A stretch of DNA of 64,000 bases from Exobacillus caeni (lineage in GTDB: Bacteria; Bacillota; Bacilli; Bacillales; Guptibacillaceae), in contig NZ_SWLG01000004.1 in the NCBI RefSeq assembly GCF_005747095.1, positions 1 through 64,000 of the forward strand, in the 5' to 3' direction. How positions within the stretch are numbered: position 1 is the stretch's first letter; every line of letters starts with the position of its first letter. The notes under the pieces are model-generated. The model saw nothing but the letters and a program-made list of their open reading frames with translations. It searched no databases and was not told the origin of the DNA. Shown one piece after another: positions 15,948-24,296 of this stretch. A program made the position numbers and the translations under genes.

Positions 15948-17483
15948 ATGTCAGAAGTGGATGTTTCAAAATTTGAGAAAAAAATAGAAGTGCGCAATAT
16001 CAAGGAAGAGGATATTGAGTCCATTTTAGAATTGCAAAAGAAGTGCTTTCCTAATATGGATCCCTGGAAAAGGGAGCATTTGGAGAGCCACCTTGAAATC
16101 TTTCCTGAAGGCCAGTTCTGTGTGGAATATGAAGGGGAGATAATCGGATCATGCTCCAGCTTGATCATTAACTTTGATGAATATGATGATGATCATACAT
16201 GGGATGACATTACCGATGAAGGATATATCACCAATCACAACCCGGATGGTTACAATCTGTATGGGATCGAAGTGATGGTCCATCCGGAGTTTAGAAGGAT
16301 GAATATAGGAAGGCGGCTGTATAACGCGAGAAAAGAACTTGCTCGCCAGCTTAATCTGAAGAGCATTATAATCGGAGGAAGAATACCGAACTATCACAAA
16401 CATGCAGACGAGATGTCGCCGAAGGAATATGTGGAAGAAGTAGAGTATCATAACATCTATGATCCTGTCCTTACCTTCCAGATGAAAAATGGTTTCACGT
16501 TGATGCGGATAAATCCAAACTACCTCCCTGATGATGATGCATCACAACAGTATGCCACACTGATGGAATGGAACAACGTCGACTACAGGGCTAAAACAAG
16601 ACGTAGATTCAGAACATCTTTCCCGGTAAGAATTTGCGCTGTTCAATACGCTATGAAGAAGATCGAATCCTTCCAGGAATTTGCGAACCAGGTGGAATAC
16701 TATGTGGATGTGGCGGCGGACTTTGGCTCTGATTTCTGCGTGTTTCCGGAAATTTTCACAACTCAGCTAATGTCTTTTATGGATGAAAAGATTCCAAGCA
16801 AGGCAATCCGCAGATTAACAGATTATACAGAAGACTACATCAAGCTTTTTACGGAGCTGGCGGTTAAGTATAACGTCAATGTGATCGGCGGCTCCCATTT
16901 TGTGCTTGAAAATGAAAATATCTATAACATCGCATACTTATTCCGACGTGATGGGACGATTGAACAGCAGTATAAAATCCACGTTACCCCGAACGAGCGT
17001 AAGTGGTGGGGAATTCATGAAGGAGAAGGAATTGGTGTTTTCGATACAGATTGCGGAAAGATCGCAATCCAGATCTGTTATGATATCGAATTTCCTGAGC
17101 TGGCGAGAATCGCAACGGACAAAGGAGCAAATATAATCTTTACACCGTTTTGTACCGATGACCGCCAGGGTTATTTAAGGGTACGGTACTGTGCGCAGGC
17201 TAGAGCTGTTGAAAATCAAGTTTACACTGTGATCGCAGGTACAGTAGGTAACCTCTCACAGGTTGAAAACATGGACGTCCAATATGCACAGTCCGGGATT
17301 TTCGCCCCTTCTGACTTTGCGTTTGCTAGAGACGGGATCGTCGGTGAGTGTAACCCTAACATCGAAACCGTCGTTGTTGGGGATGTTGATCTTGAGATCC
17401 TTAGAAGACAGCGTCAGGGCGGTACCGTTCGACAGTTGAAAGACCGAAGAAAAGACCTTTATGAAATTAACTATAAAAAGTAA
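15948..17483 (+). CDS. yhcX: GNAT acetyltransferase - nitrilase fusion (YhcX)
   Basis: A 511-residue two-domain protein. Residues about 10-200 are a GNAT acetyltransferase (VHPEFRRMNIGRRLYN is the acetyl-CoA loop). Residues about 225-500 are a carbon-nitrogen hydrolase with Glu in FPEIFTT, Lys in YKIHVTPNE, and nucleophile Cys in QICYDIEFPELAR. One chain thus holds an acyl-transfer and an amide-hydrolysis centre, and the reaction is unknown. Start ATG follows TGGAGG. Length agrees with B. subtilis YhcX (about 513). Ends at a clear terminator. Confidence 0.9.
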   Translation: MSEVDVSKFEKKIEVRNIKEEDIESILELQKKCFPNMDPWKREHLESHLEIFPEGQFCVEYEGEIIGSCSSLIINFDEYDDDHTWDDITDEGYITNHNPDGYNLYGIEVMVHPEFRRMNIGRRLYNARKELARQLNLKSIIIGGRIPNYHKHADEMSPKEYVEEVEYHNIYDPVLTFQMKNGFTLMRINPNYLPDDDASQQYATLMEWNNVDYRAKTRRRFRTSFPVRICAVQYAMKKIESFQEFANQVEYYVDVAADFGSDFCVFPEIFTTQLMSFMDEKIPSKAIRRLTDYTEDYIKLFTELAVKYNVNVIGGSHFVLENENIYNIAYLFRRDGTIEQQYKIHVTPNERKWWGIHEGEGIGVFDTDCGKIAIQICYDIEFPELARIATDKGANIIFTPFCTDDRQGYLRVRYCAQARAVENQVYTVIAGTVGNLSQVENMDVQYAQSGIFAPSDFAFARDGIVGECNPNIETVVVGDVDLEILRRQRQGGTVRQLKDRRKDLYEINYKK

Positions 17484-17498
17484 GATACTCGGTATTTC

Positions 17499-17535
17499 GG
17501 CCAACAACATGCAGATTGTTGGCCATATTTTCTTT
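17499..17535 (+). terminator. Terminator of yhcX
   Basis: GGCCAACAA (17499-17507) pairs with TTGTTGGCC (17516-17524), T-rich afterwards. Confidence 0.9.
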
Positions 17536-17669
17536 TTAAGTTGGCAGCAATACCGTTTCGTACTATCATTACATATGAATGAAAGCAATTTGCAAATTTC
17601 TAACAGGAATTTTCCTGTTAAAGCGAGAATTTGTTAACGACTAAATACATAACAGCTGAGGAGGATCCC

Positions 17670-19412
17670 ATGGACTGGAGAGAACACTATCAACGATGGA
17701 TGAAAGCCGAAGAACTTGACCAGGAGCTTAGACAGCAGCTGGAAGATCTTGCGGGGAACGAACGTGCAATGGAAGATAGCTTTTACAAGAACCTTGAATT
17801 CGGCACGGGAGGCATGCGAGGCGAAATAGGCCCCGGCACCAACCGTATGAACCGTTATACGATCAGAAAGGCTTCTGAAGGGCTTGCTCGTTATATTGAG
17901 CAATATGGAGAAGAAGCGAAAAAAAGAGGAGTCGTTATTGCTTATGATTCCCGTCATAAATCACCCGAGTTTGCTCTGGAAGCAGCATTGACGCTTGCCA
18001 ACCATAAAATTCAAACCTATGTATTCGACGGTTTGCGCCCGACACCCGAACTGTCTTTTGCTGTAAGGTATTTAAAAGCTTTTTCCGGAATCGTCATTAC
18101 AGCAAGCCATAATCCACCGGAATATAACGGATATAAGGTATATGGTTCAGATGGCGGACAGCTTCCCCCAAAAGAAGCGGGAGAAGTGATCTCAATGGTA
18201 AACGAAATTCAAAATGAACTTACGATAGATGTTGCGCCTGAAAAAGAAACGAAAGAAGCAGGATTGCTTAAAATCATCGGCAAAGAGCTAGATGAAGCAT
18301 ATCTTGAAAAGTTAAAATCACTCCGGGTAAATAAGGAACTTCTCGAAAAGATGGGTGAAGAACTTAAAATTGTTTTCACTCCTCTTCATGGAACAGCTAA
18401 TGTCCCGGTACGGGACGGACTTGCAGCATATGGATTCGAAAATGTAACGGTTGTTGCGGAACAGGAAAAGCCAGATCCCGAATTTTCCACTGTTTCCTCA
18501 CCTAATCCGGAGGAACACGCTGCTTTTAAACTGGCAATAGAGTACGGTCAGAAGCAAGATGCAGATATTTTGCTTGCTACTGATCCGGATGCAGACAGAG
18601 TCGGTGTAGCCGTCAAAAATGATGATGGCGAATACGTAGTGTTAACAGGAAACCAGACCGGAGCGCTTCTTTTAGACTATTTAATCACCCAGAAGAAAGA
18701 TAACGGAACACTTCCAGCCAATGGTGTTGTTTTAAAAACAATCGTTACATCGGAAATAGGCCGTGTCATTGCAGAGCAAAACGGACTCAGCTGTGTTGAT
18801 ACTCTAACGGGCTTCAAATTTATCGGTGAAAAGATAAAACAATATGAAGAGTCTGGAAAGCATACGTTTCTTTTCGGTTATGAAGAAAGTTACGGCTACT
18901 TAATCGGTGACTTTGCCAGGGATAAAGATGCTGTTCAAGCATGCTTGCTGGCCGCCGAAGTTGCCGCTTATTATAAGTCAAAAGGGATGACGATGTACCA
19001 GGGGTTAATGGATGTATTTGAAAAGTACGGATTTTATCAAGAAACGCTTGAATCACTGACATTAAAGGGTAAACAGGGAGCAGAGCAGATCGAGGCTTTA
19101 CTTAGAAAGTTCCGTGAAGATCCCCCTGAAGAGGTAGCAGGACAAAAGGTTACAGTCAATGAAGATTATAAAACAAGCAAGCGAGTATTTCCAAAGACAA
19201 ATAAGACGGAAGAAATCGAGCTTCCAGTTTCTAATGTGTTGAAATATACTCTTGAAGATGGTTCATGGTTTTGCCTCCGTCCATCGGGTACAGAACCAAA
19301 AGTGAAATTTTATTTTGGCGTTAATGCGGACAGCCTGTCTGAAAGCCAGGAGTTGCTTAAAAAGGTGAAGGCAGATGTGATGGGGAAAATCAACAGCGTT
19401 ATTTCCAAATAA
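17670..19412 (+). CDS. pgcA: Alpha-phosphoglucomutase PgcA
   Basis: A 580-residue alpha-D-phosphohexomutase that interconverts glucose-6-phosphate and glucose-1-phosphate for UDP-glucose, glycolipid and wall teichoic acid synthesis. The active phosphoserine loop is [13 protein letters not shown], the metal loop DPDADRVG, the sugar loop GYEESYGY, and the phosphate-binding loop [10 protein letters not shown]. The start ATG follows GAGGAGG; a frame 13 codons longer has no signal. It matches B. subtilis YhxB (581 residues) in length and place. Confidence 0.95.
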   Translation: MDWREHYQRWMKAEELDQELRQQLEDLAGNERAMEDSFYKNLEFGTGGMRGEIGPGTNRMNRYTIRKASEGLARYIEQYGEEAKKRGVVIAYDSRHKSPEFALEAALTLANHKIQTYVFDGLRPTPELSFAVRYLKAFSGIVITASHNPPEYNGYKVYGSDGGQLPPKEAGEVISMVNEIQNELTIDVAPEKETKEAGLLKIIGKELDEAYLEKLKSLRVNKELLEKMGEELKIVFTPLHGTANVPVRDGLAAYGFENVTVVAEQEKPDPEFSTVSSPNPEEHAAFKLAIEYGQKQDADILLATDPDADRVGVAVKNDDGEYVVLTGNQTGALLLDYLITQKKDNGTLPANGVVLKTIVTSEIGRVIAEQNGLSCVDTLTGFKFIGEKIKQYEESGKHTFLFGYEESYGYLIGDFARDKDAVQACLLAAEVAAYYKSKGMTMYQGLMDVFEKYGFYQETLESLTLKGKQGAEQIEALLRKFREDPPEEVAGQKVTVNEDYKTSKRVFPKTNKTEEIELPVSNVLKYTLEDGSWFCLRPSGTEPKVKFYFGVNADSLSESQELLKKVKADVMGKINSVISK

Positions 19413-19431
19413 CTCAAACTGAAAAACGAAC

Positions 19432-19463
19432 AAAAAACACCCCGTTCCAAAAGGACGGGGTGT
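19432..19463 (-). terminator. Terminator, convergent genes
   Basis: CACCCCGT (19438-19445) pairs with ACGGGGTG (19455-19462). The T-run is on the minus strand, so it serves mainly the 62-residue gene, and possibly pgcA too. Confidence 0.8.
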
Positions 19464-19504
19464 AATGATTTAAGATATGTGGTTTTTGCTTGATTCTTAT
19501 AAGA

Positions 19505-19693
19505 TCATTGATGATAGCTTTCTTTCGTAATACTTTTTTCGAAGCCTGATTTGTTTAAGCGAATTAATTTAATCACTTTGTCTTTTGTCTCATGGTCTAG
19601 CTTTTCGATGATTTGGCCAGCTTTGTATTCAGAAGATGTAACGATCTTACGATAAATCTTGGACAACCTCTTCTCATCCTCGGATAAGTTCAA
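19505..19693 (-). CDS. Small soluble protein, unknown
   Basis: A 62-residue, strongly charged, probably helical protein (MNLSEDEKRLSKIYRKIV at the start) that I do not recognise. Start is TTG, supported by AAAGGAGG eight bases upstream. It is monocistronic with its own terminator. There is no Cys and no membrane segment. Confidence 0.65.
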   Translation of the reverse strand: MNLSEDEKRLSKIYRKIVTSSEYKAGQIIEKLDHETKDKVIKLIRLNKSGFEKSITKESYHQ

Positions 19694-19993
19694 AAGGCCT
19701 GCCTCCTTTTAATAATTAGAACCTTTTTTTCTATCTTTAAATTACATTTTATTTTACAATATATGAAAAGGATAGTGCAAGTGATACTTCTTTTGTGACA
19801 GAATATTTGACAGGAAGTTCGAAAATTCTACGAACAAACGGCGTGACGCAGCTGCGCCTATAAAGAGCCTTGTCGCTACGCTCCTGCAAAAATAGATTTG
19901 ATAATCTATTATTTTAGGGAGAGCAAAGAGGTGTTGCTATGTGGTACCTTATTTTAGAAATAACAAATAATTATATCAGAAAGGAAGATAGAG
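19694..19993. other. Intergenic stretch before the sulfur locus
   Basis: No gene was found. It holds an AT palindrome AATAGATT-tgat-AATCTATT (19891-19910) and, before it, a GC-rich patch around GGCGTGACGCAGCTGCGCC near 19839. No CstR-type operator was seen here. Confidence 0.5.
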
Positions 19994-20254
19994 ATGGAAT
20001 ATACTCCTCAGATGAAGAATCGGTTGAAGAGGGTTGAGGGGCAGATAAGAGGTATTTTAAAGATGCTGGAGGATGAGAAGGATTGTAAAGATGTGATCAC
20101 GCAGTTGTCGGCTACCAGGACGGCGATTGACCGTACTATTGGCCTCATCGTAGGCACTAATCTTGAAGAATGTATTCGGAATCAGGTGGAAAAAGGCGAG
20201 TCTACTGATGATGTCGTCAAAGAAGCCGTTCAACTTCTGGTAAAGAGTCGTTAA
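19994..20254 (+). CDS. cstR: CstR-type persulfide-sensing repressor, copy 1
   Basis: An 86-residue protein of the CsoR/DUF156 family, all-helical tetramer. The two reactive cysteines are Cys31 (EKDCKDV) and Cys60 (LEECIRN), at the same positions as in Staphylococcus aureus CstR. The His that copper-binding CsoR carries at position 61 is Ile here, so a persulfide sensor is favoured over a copper sensor. Oxidation to di- or trisulfide links would release it from DNA. Start ATG after AAAGGAAGATAGAG. A CsoR-type operator lies 40 bases downstream, before the next gene. Confidence 0.85.
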   Translation: MEYTPQMKNRLKRVEGQIRGILKMLEDEKDCKDVITQLSATRTAIDRTIGLIVGTNLEECIRNQVEKGESTDDVVKEAVQLLVKSR

Positions 20255-20270
20255 AAACCTTTACCGGAGG

Positions 20271-20309
20271 TTGCTATTTTTTGTGATTTTCTTATACCCT
20301 ATAAGGTAT
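20271..20309 (+). promoter_or_regulatory. Promoter with CstR operator 1
   Basis: The operator ATACCCTATAAGGTAT (20294-20309) is near-palindromic. A candidate promoter TTGCTA (20271-20276), 16 bases, TATACC (20293-20298) has its -10 inside the operator. The ribosome site of the membrane-protein gene follows directly. Operator is convincing, the promoter less so. Confidence 0.6.
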
Positions 20310-20320
20310 GGAGGTGGAGC

Positions 20321-20986
20321 ATGGACGTTATACAAATTGGGAGTGTTACGTTACCTGTTACGATTATTCAAAGCATTGTTGCTATTTTTGCTGGTATTTT
20401 GATTATGTTTTTAACCTTAAGAAAAAAAGTGCCAGAGGAAAAACAGGTCACGGATTTATATATTAATGGAGCAATTATATTTGTTGTCATATGGAAGCTA
20501 AGCTTGATTGTGTTTGAACCCCAACTCGTAATAAAAAGCCCGCTTTCATTGCTTTATTTTACTGGTGGAGATTGGGGATTGGCTCTCGGTGTTCTTATTT
20601 CAATAGGCTATATCATTTTAAAAGGCAGAAAGAATTTTCGATCAGTAACTGTCCTTTATGCTGGATTAGTTGGCATGTCGGGCGTAATGCTTGTATATCA
20701 TATCCTTGAGGCCATTTATTTCTCTGCTGCAAATGTGGTAGATATCTTGAATATAGCTGGGCTTTTTGCTTATTTGTTCTGGCTTATAAGGATGAAGATC
20801 GACATGCAGGCTGCATTCCAATATGCTTTATGGTTCAGTATCTGGCAGGTGCTCCTTTCTTATTTAGAAAATAAACATGCAGACGAAGGCTTGTTTACCG
20901 CCTATCAATGGACTTTTATAGGGTTGGCGGCAGTTGCACTGTTGTTCTTGTTTGGTAACAGTTCTTCAAAAAAAGGCCCTTCTTAA
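20321..20986 (+). CDS. Polytopic membrane protein, unknown (Lgt-like pattern)
   Basis: A 221-residue protein with about seven hydrophobic segments and no cysteine at all. It is not recognised with confidence. The stretch PLSLLYFTGGDWGLALGVLI, preceded by IINGAI-like DLYINGAIIFVVIW, faintly recalls the layout of prolipoprotein diacylglyceryl transferase (Lgt), but no Lgt catalytic signature was found. It sits directly behind a CstR-type operator and 50 bases before ccdA, so it probably works with the CcdA/TlpA thiol relay. Start ATG after GGAGGTGG. Confidence 0.6.
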   Translation: MDVIQIGSVTLPVTIIQSIVAIFAGILIMFLTLRKKVPEEKQVTDLYINGAIIFVVIWKLSLIVFEPQLVIKSPLSLLYFTGGDWGLALGVLISIGYIILKGRKNFRSVTVLYAGLVGMSGVMLVYHILEAIYFSAANVVDILNIAGLFAYLFWLIRMKIDMQAAFQYALWFSIWQVLLSYLENKHADEGLFTAYQWTFIGLAAVALLFLFGNSSSKKGPS

Positions 20987-21036
20987 TCGATTCTTAACAA
21001 TGGCTGGATAGACTGGAACTATTAGGAGGGAGCGAA

Positions 21037-21744
21037 TTGGAAAACATATCAATCTGGTTTGCCTTCGCAGCAGGGCTTTTATCGTTTTTTTCACCATGTA
21101 TTTTCCCGTTGATCCCTGCATATGTAGCCAACTTAACAGGTGCATCTTTTGCAGGTGGGAAAATGGAGGTCAATCGAAGCACACTGATGGTACGGGCGAT
21201 CAGCTTTATTTTTGGGTTCAGCTTAATTTTTGTCGTGATGGGTGCTTCTGCAAGCTTTCTTGGCCAGTTTTTTGCTAATTACAGGGAGTTGGTCGAGAAG
21301 ATAAGCGGATTTTTGATTGTTGTATTCGGTCTTCAAATGGCTGGGTTCATTAGTATAAAGCTGCTTAACCAGGGAAAGCAGTGGAAGACAAATAACCAGA
21401 AGCCAAAGGGAACTCTAAGGTCGTTTGTTGTAGGGCTGGCATTTGGAACTGGTTGGACGCCATGTGTCGGACTGGCACTGTCATCGATCCTTTTATTAGC
21501 AGGTTCCTCCGATACAGTCTACAACGGAGTGTTGATGCTTGCTGTTTATTCGATCGGATTAGGGGTCCCATTTTTAGTCCTGGCTTATCTGATCACCTAT
21601 TCTCTTAAAATAACAAAGCAGTTAAATCGCTTTATGCCTGTGATATCAAAGGTAAGCGGGTATCTGTTTATTATTATGGGAATCCTTTTATTTACGGGCA
21701 CGATGCAAAAAATCAGTGCATGGCTCGCAATATTATCATACTAG
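21037..21744 (+). CDS. ccdA: CcdA-type thiol-disulfide membrane transporter
   Basis: A 235-residue, six-helix membrane protein that passes reducing electrons from cytoplasmic thioredoxin to extracytoplasmic thioredoxin-like proteins. The two redox cysteines are in SPCIFPLIPAYVANLTG (helix 1) and TPCVGLALSSILLL (helix 4). Start TTG with AGGAGGG before it. Since the tlpA-like gene follows 37 bases on, the two make a complete relay. CcdA usually serves cytochrome c or spore cortex maturation; here its place behind a CstR operator suggests a sulfur-stress role. Confidence 0.9.
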   Translation: MENISIWFAFAAGLLSFFSPCIFPLIPAYVANLTGASFAGGKMEVNRSTLMVRAISFIFGFSLIFVVMGASASFLGQFFANYRELVEKISGFLIVVFGLQMAGFISIKLLNQGKQWKTNNQKPKGTLRSFVVGLAFGTGWTPCVGLALSSILLLAGSSDTVYNGVLMLAVYSIGLGVPFLVLAYLITYSLKITKQLNRFMPVISKVSGYLFIIMGILLFTGTMQKISAWLAILSY

Positions 21745-21781
21745 TGATTAATGATTCTCTTGCTTGAAAGGAGAAAGCGAA

Positions 21782-22405
21782 ATGAAAAAAAATATTATCG
21801 GAATAGTTGTTCTGGCCGCGCTTGTATTATATGGTGTATATGACTTCACTGGTGGTAATAAAGAAGATGGTATGATTAAAACAGAAGATGAAACAAAAGT
21901 GAGTGACGAGCAATCGAATCCAGAGGAAGATTCTCAAGAAGCTTCCCAAGAAACAGCTGGATCGGGAGAAGTGGAAACAGGCATACAGGAAGGAAACAAA
22001 GCCCCTGATTTTCAACTTACCACTTTAAAGGGAGATACGTTAAAGCTTTCTGATCTAGAAGGAAAGAAGGTTCTCTTAAACTTTTGGGCCAGCTGGTGTC
22101 CGCCATGTAAAGCAGAGATGCCTCATATGCAGGACTTTTATACAGAAAACAAGGAACAGGTAGAAGTTGTTGCCGTTAATCTTACAAGCGCGGAAAGCAA
22201 TAAAGGTAACGTGCAGCAATTTGCAAAAGATTACGGATTGACGTTTCCAATCCCCTATGATGAAAACGGAGAGATTGGAGCTACTTACCAGGCATTTACG
22301 ATTCCTACCAGTTACTGGATCGATTCAAACGGACTGATCCAAAAGAAGGTCGTTGGACCGATGAGTAAAGATATGATGATCAAATTAGCTGAAAGCATAG
22401 AATAA
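21782..22405 (+). CDS. Membrane-anchored TlpA/ResA-like thioredoxin
   Basis: A 207-residue protein with an N-terminal anchor (residues about 4-20). An acidic, unstructured linker of about 50 residues (Glu/Asp/Ser/Gln-rich, about 22-72) leads to a thioredoxin domain. The active site [15 protein letters not shown] gives Cys106 and Cys109; the cis-Pro is in [10 protein letters not shown]. It reduces disulfides or persulfides outside the membrane using electrons from CcdA. Start ATG after GGAGAAAGCGA, six codons into the longest frame. The acidic spacer is unusually long for ResA. Confidence 0.88.
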   Translation: MKKNIIGIVVLAALVLYGVYDFTGGNKEDGMIKTEDETKVSDEQSNPEEDSQEASQETAGSGEVETGIQEGNKAPDFQLTTLKGDTLKLSDLEGKKVLLNFWASWCPPCKAEMPHMQDFYTENKEQVEVVAVNLTSAESNKGNVQQFAKDYGLTFPIPYDENGEIGATYQAFTIPTSYWIDSNGLIQKKVVGPMSKDMMIKLAESIE

Positions 22406-22430
22406 CCGGTTGTAAAAAGGGGCGTGGGTC

Positions 22431-23120
22431 GTGTATACAAAGGGAAAATCAATCTTAATCATAGACAGTTGTACCAAAAGCCGAAGTGAAATTAAACAAG
22501 CATTAGAAACGGAAGGTTTTGAAGTTTGGGAGGCTGAAGGTGAACAAGAGGGTAGAGATATTTTTTCAAAATACGATCCGTGTTTCATTATTCTGGAACT
22601 AACTCTTTTTGACGGGAACGGGGAAGACATTTGCAGATGGGTTCGACAGGATCTGAAGAATGAGGTACCGATGATCATCGTGTCTGAAAGAAACAGGGAA
22701 GAAGATCGGATCAACGGTTTGCGTATCGGTGCTGATGATTATGTGACAAAGCCTTTTAGCCCGCTTGAGGTTGTAGCAAGGGTAGAAACTGTTTTAAGAC
22801 GAACATCCCATCGCTGTAACAAGATTACGTATCGGGGTGTTACATTGAAGCCGTTAAAGGGCGAAGTAAAAGTTAACGGAAAAGTCATCGACTTAACGAG
22901 ACATGAATTTAAACTGCTTTATTTTCTGATGAGGCACCCTAATCAAATTTTATCAAGAGAGCAAATGCTTGAGGCGTTATATACTGAGCAGCAAAAATTT
23001 GTTTCGGAACGAACGATCGATGTCCATATTAAAAGCTTAAGGGAAAAGATTCCGATAGAAGAACCCTCCCCTCTGATCGAAACAGTACGGAGCATGGGCT
23101 ATCGTTTCCTTGCATATTAA
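22431..23120 (+). CDS. Orphan OmpR-type response regulator with altered receiver
   Basis: A 229-residue protein with a receiver domain (1-120) and a winged-helix DNA-binding domain (130-229, LTRHEFKLLYFLMRHPN, RTIDVHIKSLREKI, GYRFLAY). The residue expected to be the phospho-acceptor Asp is Glu56 (IILELTLFDGNG). The acidic pair is Asp12-Ser13 instead of two acids, while the switch Ser and Lys (DDYVTKPFSP) remain. No sensor kinase gene is adjacent. It may be phosphorylation-independent and read another signal such as redox state. Start GTG after AAAGGGGCGTG. Confidence 0.85.
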   Translation: MYTKGKSILIIDSCTKSRSEIKQALETEGFEVWEAEGEQEGRDIFSKYDPCFIILELTLFDGNGEDICRWVRQDLKNEVPMIIVSERNREEDRINGLRIGADDYVTKPFSPLEVVARVETVLRRTSHRCNKITYRGVTLKPLKGEVKVNGKVIDLTRHEFKLLYFLMRHPNQILSREQMLEALYTEQQKFVSERTIDVHIKSLREKIPIEEPSPLIETVRSMGYRFLAY

Positions 23121-23140
23121 GAGTATTTTAGCCGAAGGAA

Positions 23141-23200
23141 AATCCGAACTATGATTCAAATTCTTAAATCAGAATTCGAATCAGTTCGGATTTTTCTTTT
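23141..23200 (+). terminator. Terminator of the ccdA-tlpA-regulator unit
   Basis: AATCCGAACT (23141-23150) pairs with AGTTCGGATT (23183-23192), strengthened by inner GATTC/GAATC pairs, then a T-run. The 165 bases after it, up to the next promoter, hold no gene. Confidence 0.88.
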
Positions 23201-23366
23201 GGATCGTTTTCGTATGCTTTTTGGTTCCTTGATAATAAGAAGCCAGAATAATTTCTTGAGGGGAAAAAGCATGATATAATTCTATTGCTCTTCAATAAGT
23301 ATTTTCTGCGACGTTTACCGGGATTTTCTTATGGGTAGCCAATGGTAAAAGATTGTTTGTACGATG

Positions 23367-23409
23367 TTGACAAATCTTTCCGAACGTTGTATTATACCCT
23401 TAGGGGTAT
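23367..23409 (+). promoter_or_regulatory. Sigma-A promoter with overlapping CstR operator 2
   Basis: TTGACA (23367-23372), 17-base spacer, TATTAT (23390-23395). The operator ATACCCTTAGGGGTAT (23394-23409), a near-perfect palindrome, begins inside the -10 box and covers the start of transcription. Bound repressor would block RNA polymerase. Confidence 0.85.
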
Positions 23410-23438
23410 TAATTTTAAGAAGGTTAGGTGAAAGAAGC

Positions 23439-23834
23439 TTGAGTATCCTTTTTAGCTTTGCAGCCGTAGCGATTGGTTACTTCCTATATAAAAGGTATTT
23501 ACCTTTACACGGCGTCCAAACGATGAATTTACAAGAAATAGCGGATAAACATTTAACCGTTATCGATATAAGAGATTATAATGTTGCTGCTTCCATGCCA
23601 CTCGATGGAGCTTACAACCTGCCATATGCCTATATGAAACGGCACTACGGGGAAATCCCTGCAAAGTCAATCGTGTTGGCTTCATGTGATCTTGTTTCCA
23701 AAAATCTTTGTGCGCGCTTTTTAAAGAAGCATGGATTTAAGATAGTAGGGTATTATGAAATAAAAGACCCATCGAGTGGCAAAATGGATCGACAAGTTCG
23801 TGACTATTCAGGTCCCTGCCACCAGGAATGCTAG
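23439..23834 (+). CDS. Membrane-anchored rhodanese-like sulfurtransferase
   Basis: A 131-residue protein with one N-terminal membrane segment (SILFSFAAVAIGYFLYKRY) and a rhodanese domain. The candidate active-site loop is ASCDLVSKNLC with Cys83. It is less canonical than CxxGxR, so activity is not certain. The start TTG at 23439 follows AAGGTTAGGTG. A longer frame that starts at 23364 lies within the promoter and cannot be translated. It would move sulfane sulfur near the membrane. cstR copy 2 follows 17 bases on. Confidence 0.75.
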   Translation: MSILFSFAAVAIGYFLYKRYLPLHGVQTMNLQEIADKHLTVIDIRDYNVAASMPLDGAYNLPYAYMKRHYGEIPAKSIVLASCDLVSKNLCARFLKKHGFKIVGYYEIKDPSSGKMDRQVRDYSGPCHQEC

Positions 23835-23851
23835 GAATGGGAGGGAAAGAG

Positions 23852-24112
23852 ATGGAATACGATGCTAAAGTTAAAAACAGGTTAAAAAGAATAGAAGGCC
23901 AGGTCAGAGGCATCATTAAGATGATGGATGAAGACAAAGATTGTAAAGATGTTGTCTCTCAACTCTCCGCTATTCGAAGTGCGCTCGACCGAACAATCGG
24001 AGTTGTCGTTAGTTCTAATCTGGAGACCTGTGTCCGTCAGCAATTGGAAGATGGAGAGGAAACAGACGACTTGATTAAAGAAGCTGTTAACCTTCTTGTT
24101 AAAAGCAGATAA
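23852..24112 (+). CDS. cstR: CstR-type persulfide-sensing repressor, copy 2
   Basis: An 86-residue CsoR-family protein with Cys31 (DKDCKDV) and Cys60 (LETCVRQ), the CstR pattern without the copper-ligand His. It is strongly similar to copy 1 (shared NRLKR.EGQ.RGI and TDD..KEAV.LLVKSR). It lies in a unit whose promoter carries a CstR-type operator, so it is probably autoregulated. Start ATG after GGGAGGG; the frame extends eight codons further upstream but without a signal. It may control the large operon that begins 185 bases downstream. Confidence 0.88.
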   Translation: MEYDAKVKNRLKRIEGQVRGIIKMMDEDKDCKDVVSQLSAIRSALDRTIGVVVSSNLETCVRQQLEDGEETDDLIKEAVNLLVKSR

Positions 24113-24197
24113 AGGGAACAGGGAAGGCAGTCCTTGATCGCCTTCCTTCCCGATACCATTTATTGTAATTAAAAAAGGGCTAGACAAAAATACCACT

Positions 24198-24269
24198 TTG
24201 ATATAGAATACACCATAGGGTATAAAAAGCCCTATTTATTTTCGAAAAAAATAATACCCGTACAGGTAT
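24198..24269 (+). promoter_or_regulatory. Promoter with two CstR-type operators (3 and 4)
   Basis: TTGATA (24198-24203), 17-base spacer, TATAAA (24221-24226). Operator 3, ATACACCATAGGGTAT (24208-24223), fills the spacer and touches the -10. Operator 4, ATACCCGTACAGGTAT (24254-24269), lies in the untranslated leader, 46 bases further (centre to centre). Two operators before the sulfur genes recall the double site of the S. aureus cst operon. Confidence 0.83.
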
Positions 24270-24296
24270 ATGTATAAATGAAAAGGAGAGGTAGAA

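Noticed and set aside
19994-20254. Copper sensor CsoR
   Set aside because: The copper-ligand His is absent, the Cys pair is at 31/60 as in CstR, and no copA/copZ genes are nearby.
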